Assembly (NCBI GenBank): GCA_947254375.1
Contig: CAMYCF010000001.1
Coordinates: forward strand, 372,001 to 436,000
DNA from: an uncultured Mobilibacterium sp.
GTDB taxonomy: Bacteria > Bacillota > Clostridia > Peptostreptococcales > Anaerovoracaceae
Reading direction: 5' to 3'
DNA length: 64,000 nt
In this document: positions 27,550 through 35,778 of the stretch, in pieces
Layout of the letters: every line of letters starts with the position of its first letter
Numbering within the stretch: the stretch's first letter is position 1
Notes under the pieces: model-generated
Database searches by the model: none
Seen by the model: the letters and a program-made list of their open reading frames with translations, nothing else
What the model was told of the DNA's origin: nothing
Program-made: the position numbers and the translations under genes

Positions 27550-27939
27550 ATGAAGATCCAAAAATCATCCGAAGACTATCTGGAAACCATGCTGGTTTTG
27601 AAGAATACCAACGGCTACGTCAGATCCATCGACATAGCGAGACACATGGACGTCACCAAACCGAGCGTTTCATACGCGACGAAGCGCCTCAGGGAGAACG
27701 GCTATATCAAAATGGATTCGAACGGCCTGATAACGCTGACGCAGAAAGGCATGGAGATCGCCGAGAAGATATACACGCGCCACACGATGCTCACGAAATT
27801 CCTCGTGCTCCTCGGCGTCGACAAAGAGATCGCGCAGGAAGATGCATGTAAGCTCGAGCACGACATCAGCAACGAGTCGTTCGAGGCCATCTGCGATCAC
27901 GTAAAGAAATACGTAAAAGATAAAGAAATCGAAATATGA
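27550..27939 (+). CDS. DtxR/MntR-family metal-dependent transcriptional regulator
   Basis: The 129-residue protein has the short MntR layout: N-terminal winged helix (SSEDYLETMLVL, then RSIDIARHMDVTKPSVSYATKRLRENGYI) and a dimerisation/metal domain (HTMLTKFLVLLGVDKEIAQEDACKLEHDIS). The conserved Asp in SSEDY and the Glu-His of LEHDIS are metal-ligand positions. It lacks the C-terminal SH3-like domain of DtxR. GAGGAGG precedes ATG 27550. It is divergent from the Na/Pi cotransporter gene. Neither neighbour is a known metal transporter, so the regulon is open. Confidence 0.9.
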   Translation: MKIQKSSEDYLETMLVLKNTNGYVRSIDIARHMDVTKPSVSYATKRLRENGYIKMDSNGLITLTQKGMEIAEKIYTRHTMLTKFLVLLGVDKEIAQEDACKLEHDISNESFEAICDHVKKYVKDKEIEI

Positions 27940-28018
27940 TCGAGATATAAAGCGGCCTTCGGGATATAGGGGTAGCCTTTACAAAAAATGTGCGCTCTGA
28001 TGCGCACGCAGGAGTGTC

Positions 28019-28945
28019 ATGTCAAAAAGATCAGCCGAGCTGTTGCTCGCACTCGCTCTCGGACTGAGGGGGTCATCGCTCCTCTTCAGCAAAGTCGCAC
28101 TGAATACTATGGGACCGTTTACTCTTATGGGTATACGGTTCCTTATTTCATTTTCTTTGCTCGCCCTGATCTTTCATAAAAAGATCGCCGCAGCATCGCG
28201 CGGCACGTGGCTTCGCGGAATGGCGATCGGCGTCGGCTTCTTCCTTACGATGAGCTTCGAGCTCACCGGCCTCATCACGACATCTTCGTCGACGACGGCA
28301 TTCATAGAAAACTCGGCGGTCGTCTTCGTTCCGCTGATCGAGACGATCCTCGCTAAAAAGCTCCCTTCGAGGGTCACCGTCATGAGCACGGTCATCGCTC
28401 TGCTCGGGCTTTGCTGCCTTACAATAAAAGGAGCCCGCCTCGCTTTTACGCCCGGCGAACTCCTTTGTTTGATGGCTGCCATATCCTATGCCGCAACGAT
28501 AATCATCACCGATAGGGTCACATCTGATGACGATCCTCTTGCGCTCGGCATCATACAACTCTTCTTCATCGGTCTCTTCGGGATGATCGTCGCGTTCCTG
28601 TTCGAAACGCCGCGGATCCCGTCGACCTTCATCGAATGGAGAGCCGTACTCTATCTGGCCGTAGTGTGCAGCGGTATCGGTTTTACGATCCAGCCGCTCG
28701 CTCAAAAGTACACCACTTCCGAAAGAGCCGGTCTTTTCACGGCCGTGAACCCCCTCGTCGCTGCCGTTCTCGGCATCATCTTCCTTCAGGAGAGATTTGG
28801 CGTTCTCAGCCTGATCGGAGGTATACTCGTACTTTTCAGCATCTTCTACGCCCCCGCTTCGGAGGCGGGCCTTTTCCGCAGGTCCCGCATACGGCGGCCC
28901 GGCGAAAACTTAACGGACACGGCAAAAGATAATGTGGAGAAGTAA
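28019..28945 (+). CDS. EamA-family (DMT superfamily) transporter
   Basis: The 308-residue protein has about ten hydrophobic helices in two EamA repeats. The first repeat contains GPFTLMGIRFLISF, and the second has SERAGLFTAVNPLVAAVLGIIFLQERF, the standard drug/metabolite exporter phrase. A charged cytoplasmic tail of about 30 residues follows. Substrate unknown. A GTGCGC/GCGCAC hairpin (27989-28006) lies just before the CAGGAG site and could influence translation. It is probably cotranscribed with the DtxR-type regulator 79 bases upstream. Confidence 0.87.
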   Translation: MSKRSAELLLALALGLRGSSLLFSKVALNTMGPFTLMGIRFLISFSLLALIFHKKIAAASRGTWLRGMAIGVGFFLTMSFELTGLITTSSSTTAFIENSAVVFVPLIETILAKKLPSRVTVMSTVIALLGLCCLTIKGARLAFTPGELLCLMAAISYAATIIITDRVTSDDDPLALGIIQLFFIGLFGMIVAFLFETPRIPSTFIEWRAVLYLAVVCSGIGFTIQPLAQKYTTSERAGLFTAVNPLVAAVLGIIFLQERFGVLSLIGGILVLFSIFYAPASEAGLFRRSRIRRPGENLTDTAKDNVEK

Positions 28946-28956
28946 GAAAGTATTAC

Positions 28957-29008
28957 GTTGATTGCTTCTGTTAATTGATTGCTTTTATTATGTTGATTGC
29001 TTCTGTTA
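28957..29008. repeat. Three copies of a 17-bp direct repeat
   Basis: GTTGATTGCTTCTGTTA occurs at 28957-28973 and again at 28992-29008. A variant (ATTGATTGCTTTTATTA) lies at 28974-28990. The last copy contains the stop codon of the DUF2325 gene. Confidence 0.75.
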
Positions 29009-29287
29009 CGCTGTATGCTCTTCCAAAATATTTTTGAGAGCCGCCATCGAACTGCTGTGGCATCTCTCTACCACCGTATTGCTGTTCTTGGTACTCTCGA
29101 GCGCGCTTCGTACCATTTTATGAGAAACGGTGTTCGTAAAAAGGACCATCAGATCCGGATTACCTATCCTCGTCCTCATCGCGGCGTTAAAATCCACGAA
29201 TACCTTGGCCTTGCAGTTGTACTGCTTGCACAGCTCTTTATATTTACAGATCATACATTCGTTTCCGCCAATGATCACAACGCTCAT
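29006..29287 (-). CDS. DUF2325 domain-containing protein
   Basis: A 93-residue protein that is all DUF2325: it opens MSVVIIGGNECM and contains CKAKVFVDFNAAMRTRIGNPDLMVLFTNTVSHKMVRSA and RCHSSSMAALKNIL. The function of the family is unknown; the fold looks like a small Rossmann domain. Four cysteines fall in the first 25 residues (11, 14, 20, 25), which could bind metal or sense redox state. GAGGAG precedes the ATG. A promoter and a pair of palindromic sites lie upstream, so it is probably regulated on its own. Confidence 0.88.
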   Translation of the reverse strand: MSVVIIGGNECMICKYKELCKQYNCKAKVFVDFNAAMRTRIGNPDLMVLFTNTVSHKMVRSALESTKNSNTVVERCHSSSMAALKNILEEHTA

Positions 29288-29317
29288 GAAATGTCTCCTC
29301 TCTGAACGTTAAAAGCG

Positions 29318-29425
29318 CTAACCGAATATTCGTTTGCGGATAAATCCGATCATCTTTTGTTGGTAAGGAGTAATAGCAGCAAGGAATTCTGCCAAAGTGT
29401 AATGGAGTGACGAATACTCGGTTAG
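29318..29425 (-). promoter_or_regulatory. Pair of inverted operator-like palindromes in the DUF2325 leader
   Basis: CTAACCGAATATTCGT (29318-29333) and ACGAATACTCGGTTAG (29410-29425) are inverted copies with one mismatch. The first has the perfect palindrome CGAATATTCG as its centre. The sites are 76 bases apart and lie between the promoter and the ribosome binding site. Confidence 0.5.
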
Positions 29426-29443
29426 TCATCTTTAACTGATGAA

Positions 29444-29472
29444 AGTTTAATATATATTCCTACCTGTGTCAA
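29444..29472 (-). promoter_or_regulatory. Promoter for the DUF2325 gene
   Basis: On the minus strand TTGACA (29467-29472), 17 bases, TAAACT (29444-29449). Transcription would start about 12 bases before the first palindromic site. Confidence 0.6.
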
Positions 29473-29494
29473 GGGGTTTTATAAAAAATTCTTT

Positions 29495-29530
29495 AACAAA
29501 AAAATCGGCGCCCTGTAAAAGCACCGATTT
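29495..29530 (-). terminator. Terminator after fhs
   Basis: Minus strand: AATCGGTGC pairs with GCGCCGATT (29503-29529, one mismatch) and runs into TTTTTTTG (29497-29504). Confidence 0.7.
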
Positions 29531-29619
29531 CGCTTGTTTTTACGCGTTTATGCGATAAAAGTTTTTATAAAAATGTCCCGTGGGATGCCACCGAAAGGCC
29601 CGCCGCGGCCGCGAAAGTC

Positions 29620-31281
29620 CTACGAAAGACCTACGATCGTTCCGTCCGCCGATATATCCATATTGTCAGCCGCAGGCACTTTAGGGAGTCCCGGCATGGT
29701 CATTATCTCTCCCGTCATCACGACGATGAATCCCGCGCCTGCCGAAACTTTTACCTCTCTGACCGAAAGCCTGAAGTCCGTCGGCGCTCCGAGGAGCGTC
29801 GGGTCGTCCGAGAACGAGTATTGCGTCTTCGCCACGCATATCGGGAGATATCCGTAGCCGAGTTTTTCGAGCTCGTCTATCTGCTTCTCTGCTGCCTTCG
29901 AATAGTCGACTCCGTCCGCCCTGTATATCTCTTTCGCTATCTTATCCATCTTATCTCTGATTGGCATATCGAGATCGTACAGAGGTTTGAATTCCGATTT
30001 TTCGTTTTCGCAGATATCTATCACCTTCTTCGCGAGGTCCATACCGCCTTCGCTTCCCTTCGCGAAGACTTCCGAGAGAACCACGCTTACGCCCTTGGAA
30101 GCGCAGAGCCTTTCGACCGTCTCGAGCTCCGCATCCGTGTCCGTAGGGAAGCGGTTTATCGCGACGACGGCCGGCACTCCGAACTTCGCCACGTTTTCTA
30201 TGTGTCTGAGCAGGTTGACGCTTCCCTTTTCGAGGGCGTCGATATTTTCGGCTGCGAGGTCCGTCTTAGGAACGCCGCCGTTCATCTTGAGCGCCCTTAC
30301 TGTCGCAACGATGACGACAGCATCGGGATTCAGGTCGGCATATCTGCATTTGATGTCGAAGAATTTCTCCGCTCCGAGGTCGGCGCCGAATCCGGCTTCC
30401 GTGATGACGTAATCGCCCAGTTTGAGAGCCGTGTTCGTCGCTATCGCCGAGTTGCAGCCGTGTGCGATGTTGGCGAAAGGCCCGCCGTGTATGAACGCAG
30501 GAGTGTTTTCGAGCGTCTGTACGAGGTTCGGCTTTATCGCATCTTTGAGGAGCAGCGCCATGGCTCCTGTAGCGTGAATGTCCTCAGCCGTTACAGGCTG
30601 TCCCTCGTAGTTGTATGCGACGACCATTTTCGAAAGTCTCTGTTTAAGGTCATCCATTCCCGTAGCGAGGCAGAGGATCGCCATTATTTCCGAAGCGACC
30701 GTTATATCGAATCCGCTTTCCCTTGTAACGCCGTCACCTTTCTTTCCGAGACCGATGACAATGTTTCTGAGCGACCTGTCGTTCATATCGACGACGCGCT
30801 TCCAGACTATCCTCTTAGTAACGATACCGAGCTTATTGCCCTGATGTATGTGGTTGTCCAGCATAGCCGCGAGAAGGTTATGCGCCGAAGTTATCGCGTG
30901 GAAGTCCCCTGTAAAATGGAGGTTTATATCGTCCATCGGCACTACCTGCGAGTATCCGCCGCCGGCGGCTCCGCCCTTGATGCCGAAGCACGGTCCGAGC
31001 GAAGGTTCTCTTAACGTAGTGATAGTTTTCTTTCCCAATTTATTCAGCGCCATTGAAAGCCCGACGTTCGTGGTCGTCTTTCCTTCGCCCGCAGGCGTAG
31101 GGTTTATCGCCGTCACGAGCACGAGTTTACCTTTCCTCTCCCTGTCATTCAGAGCCGAAATGTCGACTTTCGCCTTGTATTTACCGTAGAGTTCGAGCTC
31201 TTCGTCAAGTCCGAGTTTTTTACCGACTTCTTCTATCGGGAGCATCTTTGCTTCCTGTGCGATCTGTACGTCTGTTTTCAT
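29620..31281 (-). CDS. fhs: Formate-tetrahydrofolate ligase
   Basis: The 553-residue enzyme makes 10-formyl-THF from formate, THF and ATP. Motifs are [20 protein letters not shown] (P-loop), [37 protein letters not shown] and [19 protein letters not shown] near the end. All are standard, and the length is normal (about 556). It works with folD and glyA elsewhere in the window. The single gene has its own terminator. Confidence 0.97.
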   Translation of the reverse strand: MKTDVQIAQEAKMLPIEEVGKKLGLDEELELYGKYKAKVDISALNDRERKGKLVLVTAINPTPAGEGKTTTNVGLSMALNKLGKKTITTLREPSLGPCFGIKGGAAGGGYSQVVPMDDINLHFTGDFHAITSAHNLLAAMLDNHIHQGNKLGIVTKRIVWKRVVDMNDRSLRNIVIGLGKKGDGVTRESGFDITVASEIMAILCLATGMDDLKQRLSKMVVAYNYEGQPVTAEDIHATGAMALLLKDAIKPNLVQTLENTPAFIHGGPFANIAHGCNSAIATNTALKLGDYVITEAGFGADLGAEKFFDIKCRYADLNPDAVVIVATVRALKMNGGVPKTDLAAENIDALEKGSVNLLRHIENVAKFGVPAVVAINRFPTDTDAELETVERLCASKGVSVVLSEVFAKGSEGGMDLAKKVIDICENEKSEFKPLYDLDMPIRDKMDKIAKEIYRADGVDYSKAAEKQIDELEKLGYGYLPICVAKTQYSFSDDPTLLGAPTDFRLSVREVKVSAGAGFIVVMTGEIMTMPGLPKVPAADNMDISADGTIVGLS

Positions 31282-31343
31282 CTCTCCTCCTTACTTTTAT
31301 CCCAATAACCTTTTTTACCGAAATTTAACTTTATCGTTTTATT

Positions 31344-32255
31344 TTACACCCTGAAGCCCTGTTTTCGCCTTACATTCGGATCCGGATGATACTCCTCGTC
31401 GCCGAGAAGGATCGTGAAGCCGTTTCCGTTCACCTCGGTCGCGTTGCTTATCGTCAGGAAGGCCTTGTCATCTATAGAGAGGACCTCCCTTTTGATCCTG
31501 TGCATGTTCCTGCTGCCGGCGACGCAGTAGAGGACGTCTTCCTCGTGGTGGAAGTATCCGCTTTTACAGTGGAGGAACGTCGTGCCGTAACCGAGCTCGA
31601 GCAGCCTCTCGCTGATGCGTTCATTCTCTTTGCTGAATATCATTATCTGAACGCCGCCCTGATCCATTACGATGATGTGGTTCATGACTATCGTAAATAT
31701 GAGCGCGTAGAGTATTCCCAAAATGATCGCGTTCGTGTCGGAAAGCGGGAGCTGTATCAGGAAGATCGAGACATCTATCGCATATATCAGCGGTGCGACT
31801 TTCCAGCCGAATTTTCGGTTCATGATTATCGGAGGTACGTCGATACCGCCGGACGAGCCGCCGACCCTCAGGATCATTCCCATTCCGACACCGTCTATGA
31901 CGCCGGCGCAGATCGCTGCGAGAAGCGGGTCCTCAACGAGGTGGTGGAGCATGACGGCTTTCTGGAATATCCCGAGGAAGAACGGGAACGAGAAAGTGCC
32001 GAGCACTATCGTCGCCGCGAACTCCTTTCCGAGGATCGCAAATCCCACGATAAACAGGATTATATTTATTATTGCTACCGTATATGTGACGGGAAATCCG
32101 GACAGGTGCTTTACTACGCGGCCCACGCCGGCGGTGCCGGAAACGACCATTCCGTAAGGCAGCGCAAAGCACGCTACGGCGAACGCCGAGAACGCGTTGC
32201 CCACCAAAAGTTGTATTACCGTCAGGACCGTTTTACCGGTCGATTTCATCTTCAT
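31344..32255 (-). CDS. YitT family membrane protein (DUF2179 C-terminal domain)
   Basis: A 303-residue protein with five to six N-terminal transmembrane helices (for example LTVIQLLVGNAFSAFAVACFALPYGM and GVIDGVGMGMILRVGGSSGGIDVPP). The cytoplasmic DUF2179 domain has MIFSKENERISERLLELGYGTTFLHCKSGY and is reported in related proteins to bind ligands. The role of YitT proteins is not established. ATG 32255 is preferred to the GTG at 32267, because that GTG is part of the AGAGGTG binding site. The transcript appears to have a long structured leader. Confidence 0.9.
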   Translation of the reverse strand: MKMKSTGKTVLTVIQLLVGNAFSAFAVACFALPYGMVVSGTAGVGRVVKHLSGFPVTYTVAIINIILFIVGFAILGKEFAATIVLGTFSFPFFLGIFQKAVMLHHLVEDPLLAAICAGVIDGVGMGMILRVGGSSGGIDVPPIIMNRKFGWKVAPLIYAIDVSIFLIQLPLSDTNAIILGILYALIFTIVMNHIIVMDQGGVQIMIFSKENERISERLLELGYGTTFLHCKSGYFHHEEDVLYCVAGSRNMHRIKREVLSIDDKAFLTISNATEVNGNGFTILLGDEEYHPDPNVRRKQGFRV

Positions 32256-32430
32256 ATATGATATCACCTCTGTTTTATTTATGTCTCCGATAGTATATAT
32301 TAGCTTTACGCCCCTAAAATCTCAGGGCTTCGATCTATAGTCATACGCCGCTGAGATCACCCGGTGCGTACCGCTCAAATATCACGAGAATGACGCTAAA
32401 TATTATATACCCGCCGACCTTCCTTTCCAA
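32256..32430 (-). promoter_or_regulatory. Promoter and structured 5' leader of the YitT gene
   Basis: TTGGAA (32425-32430), 17 bases, TATAAT (32402-32407) on the minus strand give a leader of about 140 bases. In it ATCTCAG and CTGAGAT (7 bp, about 27-base loop) are followed by TTTAGGGG, which looks like a weak terminator-type hairpin. No known riboswitch core was recognised. Confidence 0.45.
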
Positions 32431-32508
32431 CCCCGGATGCACTCCTAAGCCACGGCAAATCACAGTAAAATACAGTATTCACGGTGATGAAGCACGCTCA
32501 GCCGGCGA

Positions 32509-32527
32509 CATAAGATCTTATCTTATG
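32509..32527. promoter_or_regulatory. Inverted repeat upstream of the LytTR gene
   Basis: CATAAGA-TCTTA-TCTTATG is a perfect 7-bp dyad with a 5-base spacer, 82 bases before the LytTR start. It could be an operator. The rest of 32431-32608 shows no gene; the last 20 bases hold the GAAAGGAG binding site. Confidence 0.4.
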
Positions 32528-32608
32528 ATCGAAAATATGTACGGAAACGAACAATTTAACGTTTTATTATTTTCTTAGACAAAATCTTTTCTGAAAGGAG
32601 CAAAAGAA

Positions 32609-33070
32609 ATGAATACATCTCAGAATCTAAAAAACGTCGATTTCAGCGTTATCACAAACGAAGATTTCGATCCCGAAAGCATAAGCGAGCGCAAATTTAT
32701 TTCCGTGATCAGCAACAAGGTCTGTGCGCAGGTGGCCATAGCGAAGATCGAGTTCATCGAACAGGAGGGTCGCAAGATCCACATACATACGGACTCGAAC
32801 GATTATCTTTGCTATCAGTCGATGGAAAAGGTGGCGGTCGCCCTCGGCGGCAGGGCATTCTACCGTCCGATGAAAAGTCTGATCCTTAATTTTGAAAGGG
32901 TCGCAAGGTTGGAGAACCAGGAGATCGTCTTCGCCTCCGGATATGTTTTCCCGCTCGGGAGGAACAATTTTATAAAAGTCCGCCAGGCGTTCAAGCGATA
33001 TCTCATGCACTACCCGCCGTTCTCAACGCTGACCGGTGCGCGGGTCGCCGAAGACCGTCTTTACAAGTAG
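32609..33070 (+). CDS. LytTR-domain DNA-binding protein
   Basis: The 153-residue protein is mostly one LytTR domain (residues 35-135): IAKIEFIEQEGRKIHIHTDSNDYLCYQSMEKV, then FYRPMKSLILNFERVARLENQEIVFASGYVFPLGRNNFIKVRQAFKRYL. There is no receiver domain, so it is not a classical response regulator. The N-terminal 30 residues are acidic and of unknown role. It should bind promoter DNA; its targets are not visible. GAAAGGAG precedes ATG 32609, and a strong terminator follows. Confidence 0.87.
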   Translation: MNTSQNLKNVDFSVITNEDFDPESISERKFISVISNKVCAQVAIAKIEFIEQEGRKIHIHTDSNDYLCYQSMEKVAVALGGRAFYRPMKSLILNFERVARLENQEIVFASGYVFPLGRNNFIKVRQAFKRYLMHYPPFSTLTGARVAEDRLYK

Positions 33071-33152
33071 CGAAGTGTACGGACATATTCCGCTTCATTT
33101 CGCTCATAAGGTGATATCATCTTTTGTTTCGCCTACTTCGCGTGCTTAAGCA

Positions 33153-33189
33153 CATCTGCCGGAGCCTCCGCTTCGGCAGATGGTTTTTT
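33153..33189 (+). terminator. Terminator after the LytTR gene
   Basis: CATCTGCCG (33153-33161) pairs with CGGCAGATG (33174-33182), followed by GTTTTTT. Confidence 0.85.
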
Positions 33190-33195
33190 GATTCT

Positions 33196-34032
33196 TTAAT
33201 CTTTAATACGCCCTACCAATTCTGCAACGGTCTCTATTACATCATCGAAATTTATTCCCTCCGCATAATTGAATCTTTTTTGATAGGCTGACCACCGTAT
33301 TTTAATATCCTTCTCGGTTTTTAAAATTTCCAGTAACTTAAGAAGATCGTCATAATCAAAATTCATATACCTATGCTTAAATGTATTTTGAACCGCATTC
33401 TTTAAGTCTGCGAAATCTATTTCATCTTTCTTTAAATGATACAAAATATAAATATCATAAAAATCTTTGCTTCTGCTATTGAATATTCCCCTTTTATATA
33501 CTGTCTGAAGTTTCTCCGCAAGAATCGTTTCTATGTTATATGCACAAATTTCAAATGTTCTGTCATTGAAATCACTTTTATATTCATATGATATTTCCCT
33601 CGGAGTAATCGGATCTCCGGTCGCTATGTCCAGCGGAATCGGTTGCCTGAGATTCTCCAATCGGCATAGTACAGTAATTCTAAACCCACCATATTCGTCT
33701 TCTTTACGTATTTCCTCTATTTTCGTGATCTCATAAGTGATGCCGTTGTCTTTTCCATTTGAAAGGATTCTTTCAAATCTTTCCTTGATGTTTTCTTCCG
33801 TAAGAGAAAATCTCCTTATCAGACAATCGATATCTACCGTATTTCGTTTTCTGATACCGATCACATTTGCAAGTAAAAATCCACCTTTAAAAATGAAGTT
33901 TTCCTTCTCATCGCTATCCGCTATCTTTTCCAAAATGCTTTCCAAAAAATAGTGCGTCTGTATCGCATTGAAGCTAAGGCCGGTTTCTTCTGACAATTTG
34001 TGGCACATAGCTCTCAACTTGTCTTTATTCAT
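33196..34032 (-). CDS. AbiEii-type nucleotidyltransferase toxin
   Basis: The 278-residue protein is the toxin half of a type IV AbiE system. The nucleotidyltransferase motifs are visible: FIFKGGFLLANVIGIRKRNTVDIDCLI (GG-x-h plus D-x-D near residues 50-75) and the later lysine motif NIETILAEKLQTVYKRGIFNSRSKDFYDIYIL. Such enzymes pyrimidylate tRNA acceptor ends or nucleotides and arrest growth; several give abortive phage defence. It overlaps the antitoxin gene by 8 bases. Both genes are clearly more A+T-rich than their neighbours, pointing to transfer. Confidence 0.92.
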   Translation of the reverse strand: MNKDKLRAMCHKLSEETGLSFNAIQTHYFLESILEKIADSDEKENFIFKGGFLLANVIGIRKRNTVDIDCLIRRFSLTEENIKERFERILSNGKDNGITYEITKIEEIRKEDEYGGFRITVLCRLENLRQPIPLDIATGDPITPREISYEYKSDFNDRTFEICAYNIETILAEKLQTVYKRGIFNSRSKDFYDIYILYHLKKDEIDFADLKNAVQNTFKHRYMNFDYDDLLKLLEILKTEKDIKIRWSAYQKRFNYAEGINFDDVIETVAELVGRIKD

Positions 34033-34627
34033 AGAGCGCCTCGAAAAGTTCTTTTACTTTTTCATATATATTCATTTTCTTGGAATAATCATATAGTTTG
34101 TTCAGATCCTTATTTTTGTAACGGACATATCTATTGATAGTTTTTGCAAAGAGTTCTGTTTCCGTTTCATCTCTGTTTTTTATAAGATCGCAGACAGTTC
34201 TCTCCAGATCATAAGCTTTTACCGTATTCCCGAAGGCCGTTGTGCATTCCGTAATCCCAATCTCGTATATATCCTTTTTTACATAATGGACTTTCACACT
34301 GTCGTTCATACGGTGCGCATTGTACCCTTTATATACGGTAATTTCCATTTCCGACGGGATTATATCGGTAAATTCGTGAAGATACAGCGCTGATACATAA
34401 GAAAAAACAGCAACTTTATATCTGTTATGAAAAAAATAATACTCATCGTAGTCTCCGTTTGAATTTATATAGACGCCCCTGTCAGCACGGACCAGATCCC
34501 CCGCCTCTACCATTCGCGTCAGGTATATCGTAGGGATATCGGAAACTATCAGATCCTTACTCGTGATGACTCCTCCTGTTTTATCCAGCTTTTCTTTTAT
34601 TTTGTTGACATAATCCATAGCTTTCAC
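34025..34627 (-). CDS. AbiEi-type antitoxin/transcriptional repressor
   Basis: The 200-residue antitoxin begins with a winged-helix domain (KTGGVITSKDLIVSDIPTIYLTRMVEAGDLVRADRGVYI), as in AbiEi. It continues with the conserved antitoxin region (HEFTDIIPSEMEITVYKGYNAHRM, then VKAYDLERTVCDLIKNR). In this family the N-terminal domain represses the operon and the C-terminal part is needed for antitoxicity. It is the first gene of the pair. Inverted repeats surrounding its promoter fit autoregulation. Confidence 0.9.
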   Translation of the reverse strand: MKAMDYVNKIKEKLDKTGGVITSKDLIVSDIPTIYLTRMVEAGDLVRADRGVYINSNGDYDEYYFFHNRYKVAVFSYVSALYLHEFTDIIPSEMEITVYKGYNAHRMNDSVKVHYVKKDIYEIGITECTTAFGNTVKAYDLERTVCDLIKNRDETETELFAKTINRYVRYKNKDLNKLYDYSKKMNIYEKVKELFEALYE

Positions 34628-34631
34628 CTTC

Positions 34632-34678
34632 GTTGTATTTGTGCGTACATTATATCATTCGATAAGCACATTTACAAC
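34632..34678 (-). promoter_or_regulatory. abiE promoter with flanking inverted repeats
   Basis: Minus strand: TTGTAA (34672-34677), 17 bases, TATAAT (34649-34654). GTTGTAAATGTGC (34666-34678, covering the -35) and GCACAAATACAAC (34632-34644, downstream of the start point) are inverted repeats with 2 mismatches in 13. Paired repeats around the promoter are the known binding arrangement of AbiEi repressors. Confidence 0.7.
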
Positions 34679-34776
34679 ATTTATATTACTTGTTTGCTGC
34701 TGTTTTCGCATATAAAAAGACGATATTTTACCTATCGCCTTTAACCTACCTTTCGATTTACTTTAACACCCCGTGG

Positions 34777-35727
34777 CTATCGTTTTAGCTGCGGCAACAT
34801 CACGGATACGAATATGATCGCACACCCCGCGATCTCCCTCGCGGTCATCGTCTCCTTAAATATCAGCGCCCCGAACAGAGCCGCAAAAACGGCTTCCAAA
34901 CTGAGTATCAGTGAGGCCTCGCCCGGTTTCGAATATTTCTGCCCCAGGACCTGGAACGTAAATCCGAACCCGCCGACGACCGCTCCTCCGTATATGATCG
35001 GCCAAATGCAGTTCGCGATCTCCGGCAGCGAAGGATCCTCAAACGCAAACATCAAGACGATGCTGACCGCGCTCACGACGATGAACTGAGCGAGAGTAAG
35101 CGCCACGCCGTCGCATTTGTCCGCATAGTGATCTATTGCGAGGATCTGCCCCGCGAGGAGCACGGCCGAGATCAAAATATAAAAGTCTCCGTCTTTGAAT
35201 TGAAACTGCGTTATACTTCCCTCGACGCTCAGGAGGTAGAATCCCACAGCTCCGGTAAAAACGCATACCCAGACGAGCGGCCGCACCTTCTTCTTGACGA
35301 AGATGCCGATTATCGGGACGAAAATAATATAGAGCGACGTTATGAAGCCCGCCTTCCCGGCGTCCGTCGCCTTGTAGATGCCGATCTGCTGCAGGTTTAT
35401 CGCGGCGACGAGAAAACCTCCGCAAACTATACCGCCTTTTATCACTTCGCTGATGCCGTCATCCTTTTGCACAGGAGAGACCGGCTTTCCCTGAGAGCCC
35501 CCGTCGTCGCGTAAAATGTCAACATCGGGCGAAAAATTTTTAGCTTTCCCTGCCGCGCGCATCACAAAAATTATCAGCGCCAGAGCAAGTGCCCCTACGA
35601 GCATCCTTATGCCGCTGAAAGTAAAAGGTCCGAGCGAAGCTCCCGCCTTCTGCGCGACGAAGCCCGAACCGTACAGCATCGCCGCAAGAAAAAGTTGTAT
35701 TCCGGCTATTACTTCTTTTCTTCTCAT
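34777..35727 (-). CDS. EamA-family (DMT superfamily) transporter
   Basis: The 316-residue membrane protein has about ten helices in two EamA repeats: GPFTFSGIRMLVGALALALIIF in the first, and KPGEASLILSLEAVFAALFGALIFKETMTAREIAGC in the second. A charged insert (residues 62-95) separates helices 2 and 3 and is unusual in length. It is a second DMT paralogue beside the one at 28019, of a different subgroup. Substrate unknown. It is divergent from nothing obvious and has the aldo/keto reductase gene 51 bases upstream on the same strand. Confidence 0.87.
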   Translation of the reverse strand: MRRKEVIAGIQLFLAAMLYGSGFVAQKAGASLGPFTFSGIRMLVGALALALIIFVMRAAGKAKNFSPDVDILRDDGGSQGKPVSPVQKDDGISEVIKGGIVCGGFLVAAINLQQIGIYKATDAGKAGFITSLYIIFVPIIGIFVKKKVRPLVWVCVFTGAVGFYLLSVEGSITQFQFKDGDFYILISAVLLAGQILAIDHYADKCDGVALTLAQFIVVSAVSIVLMFAFEDPSLPEIANCIWPIIYGGAVVGGFGFTFQVLGQKYSKPGEASLILSLEAVFAALFGALIFKETMTAREIAGCAIIFVSVMLPQLKR

Positions 35728-35778
35728 AGTTCGAACAGAGCGTCCTCCGAACAGAGCGCAACTAAAAAAAGTCTCGCC

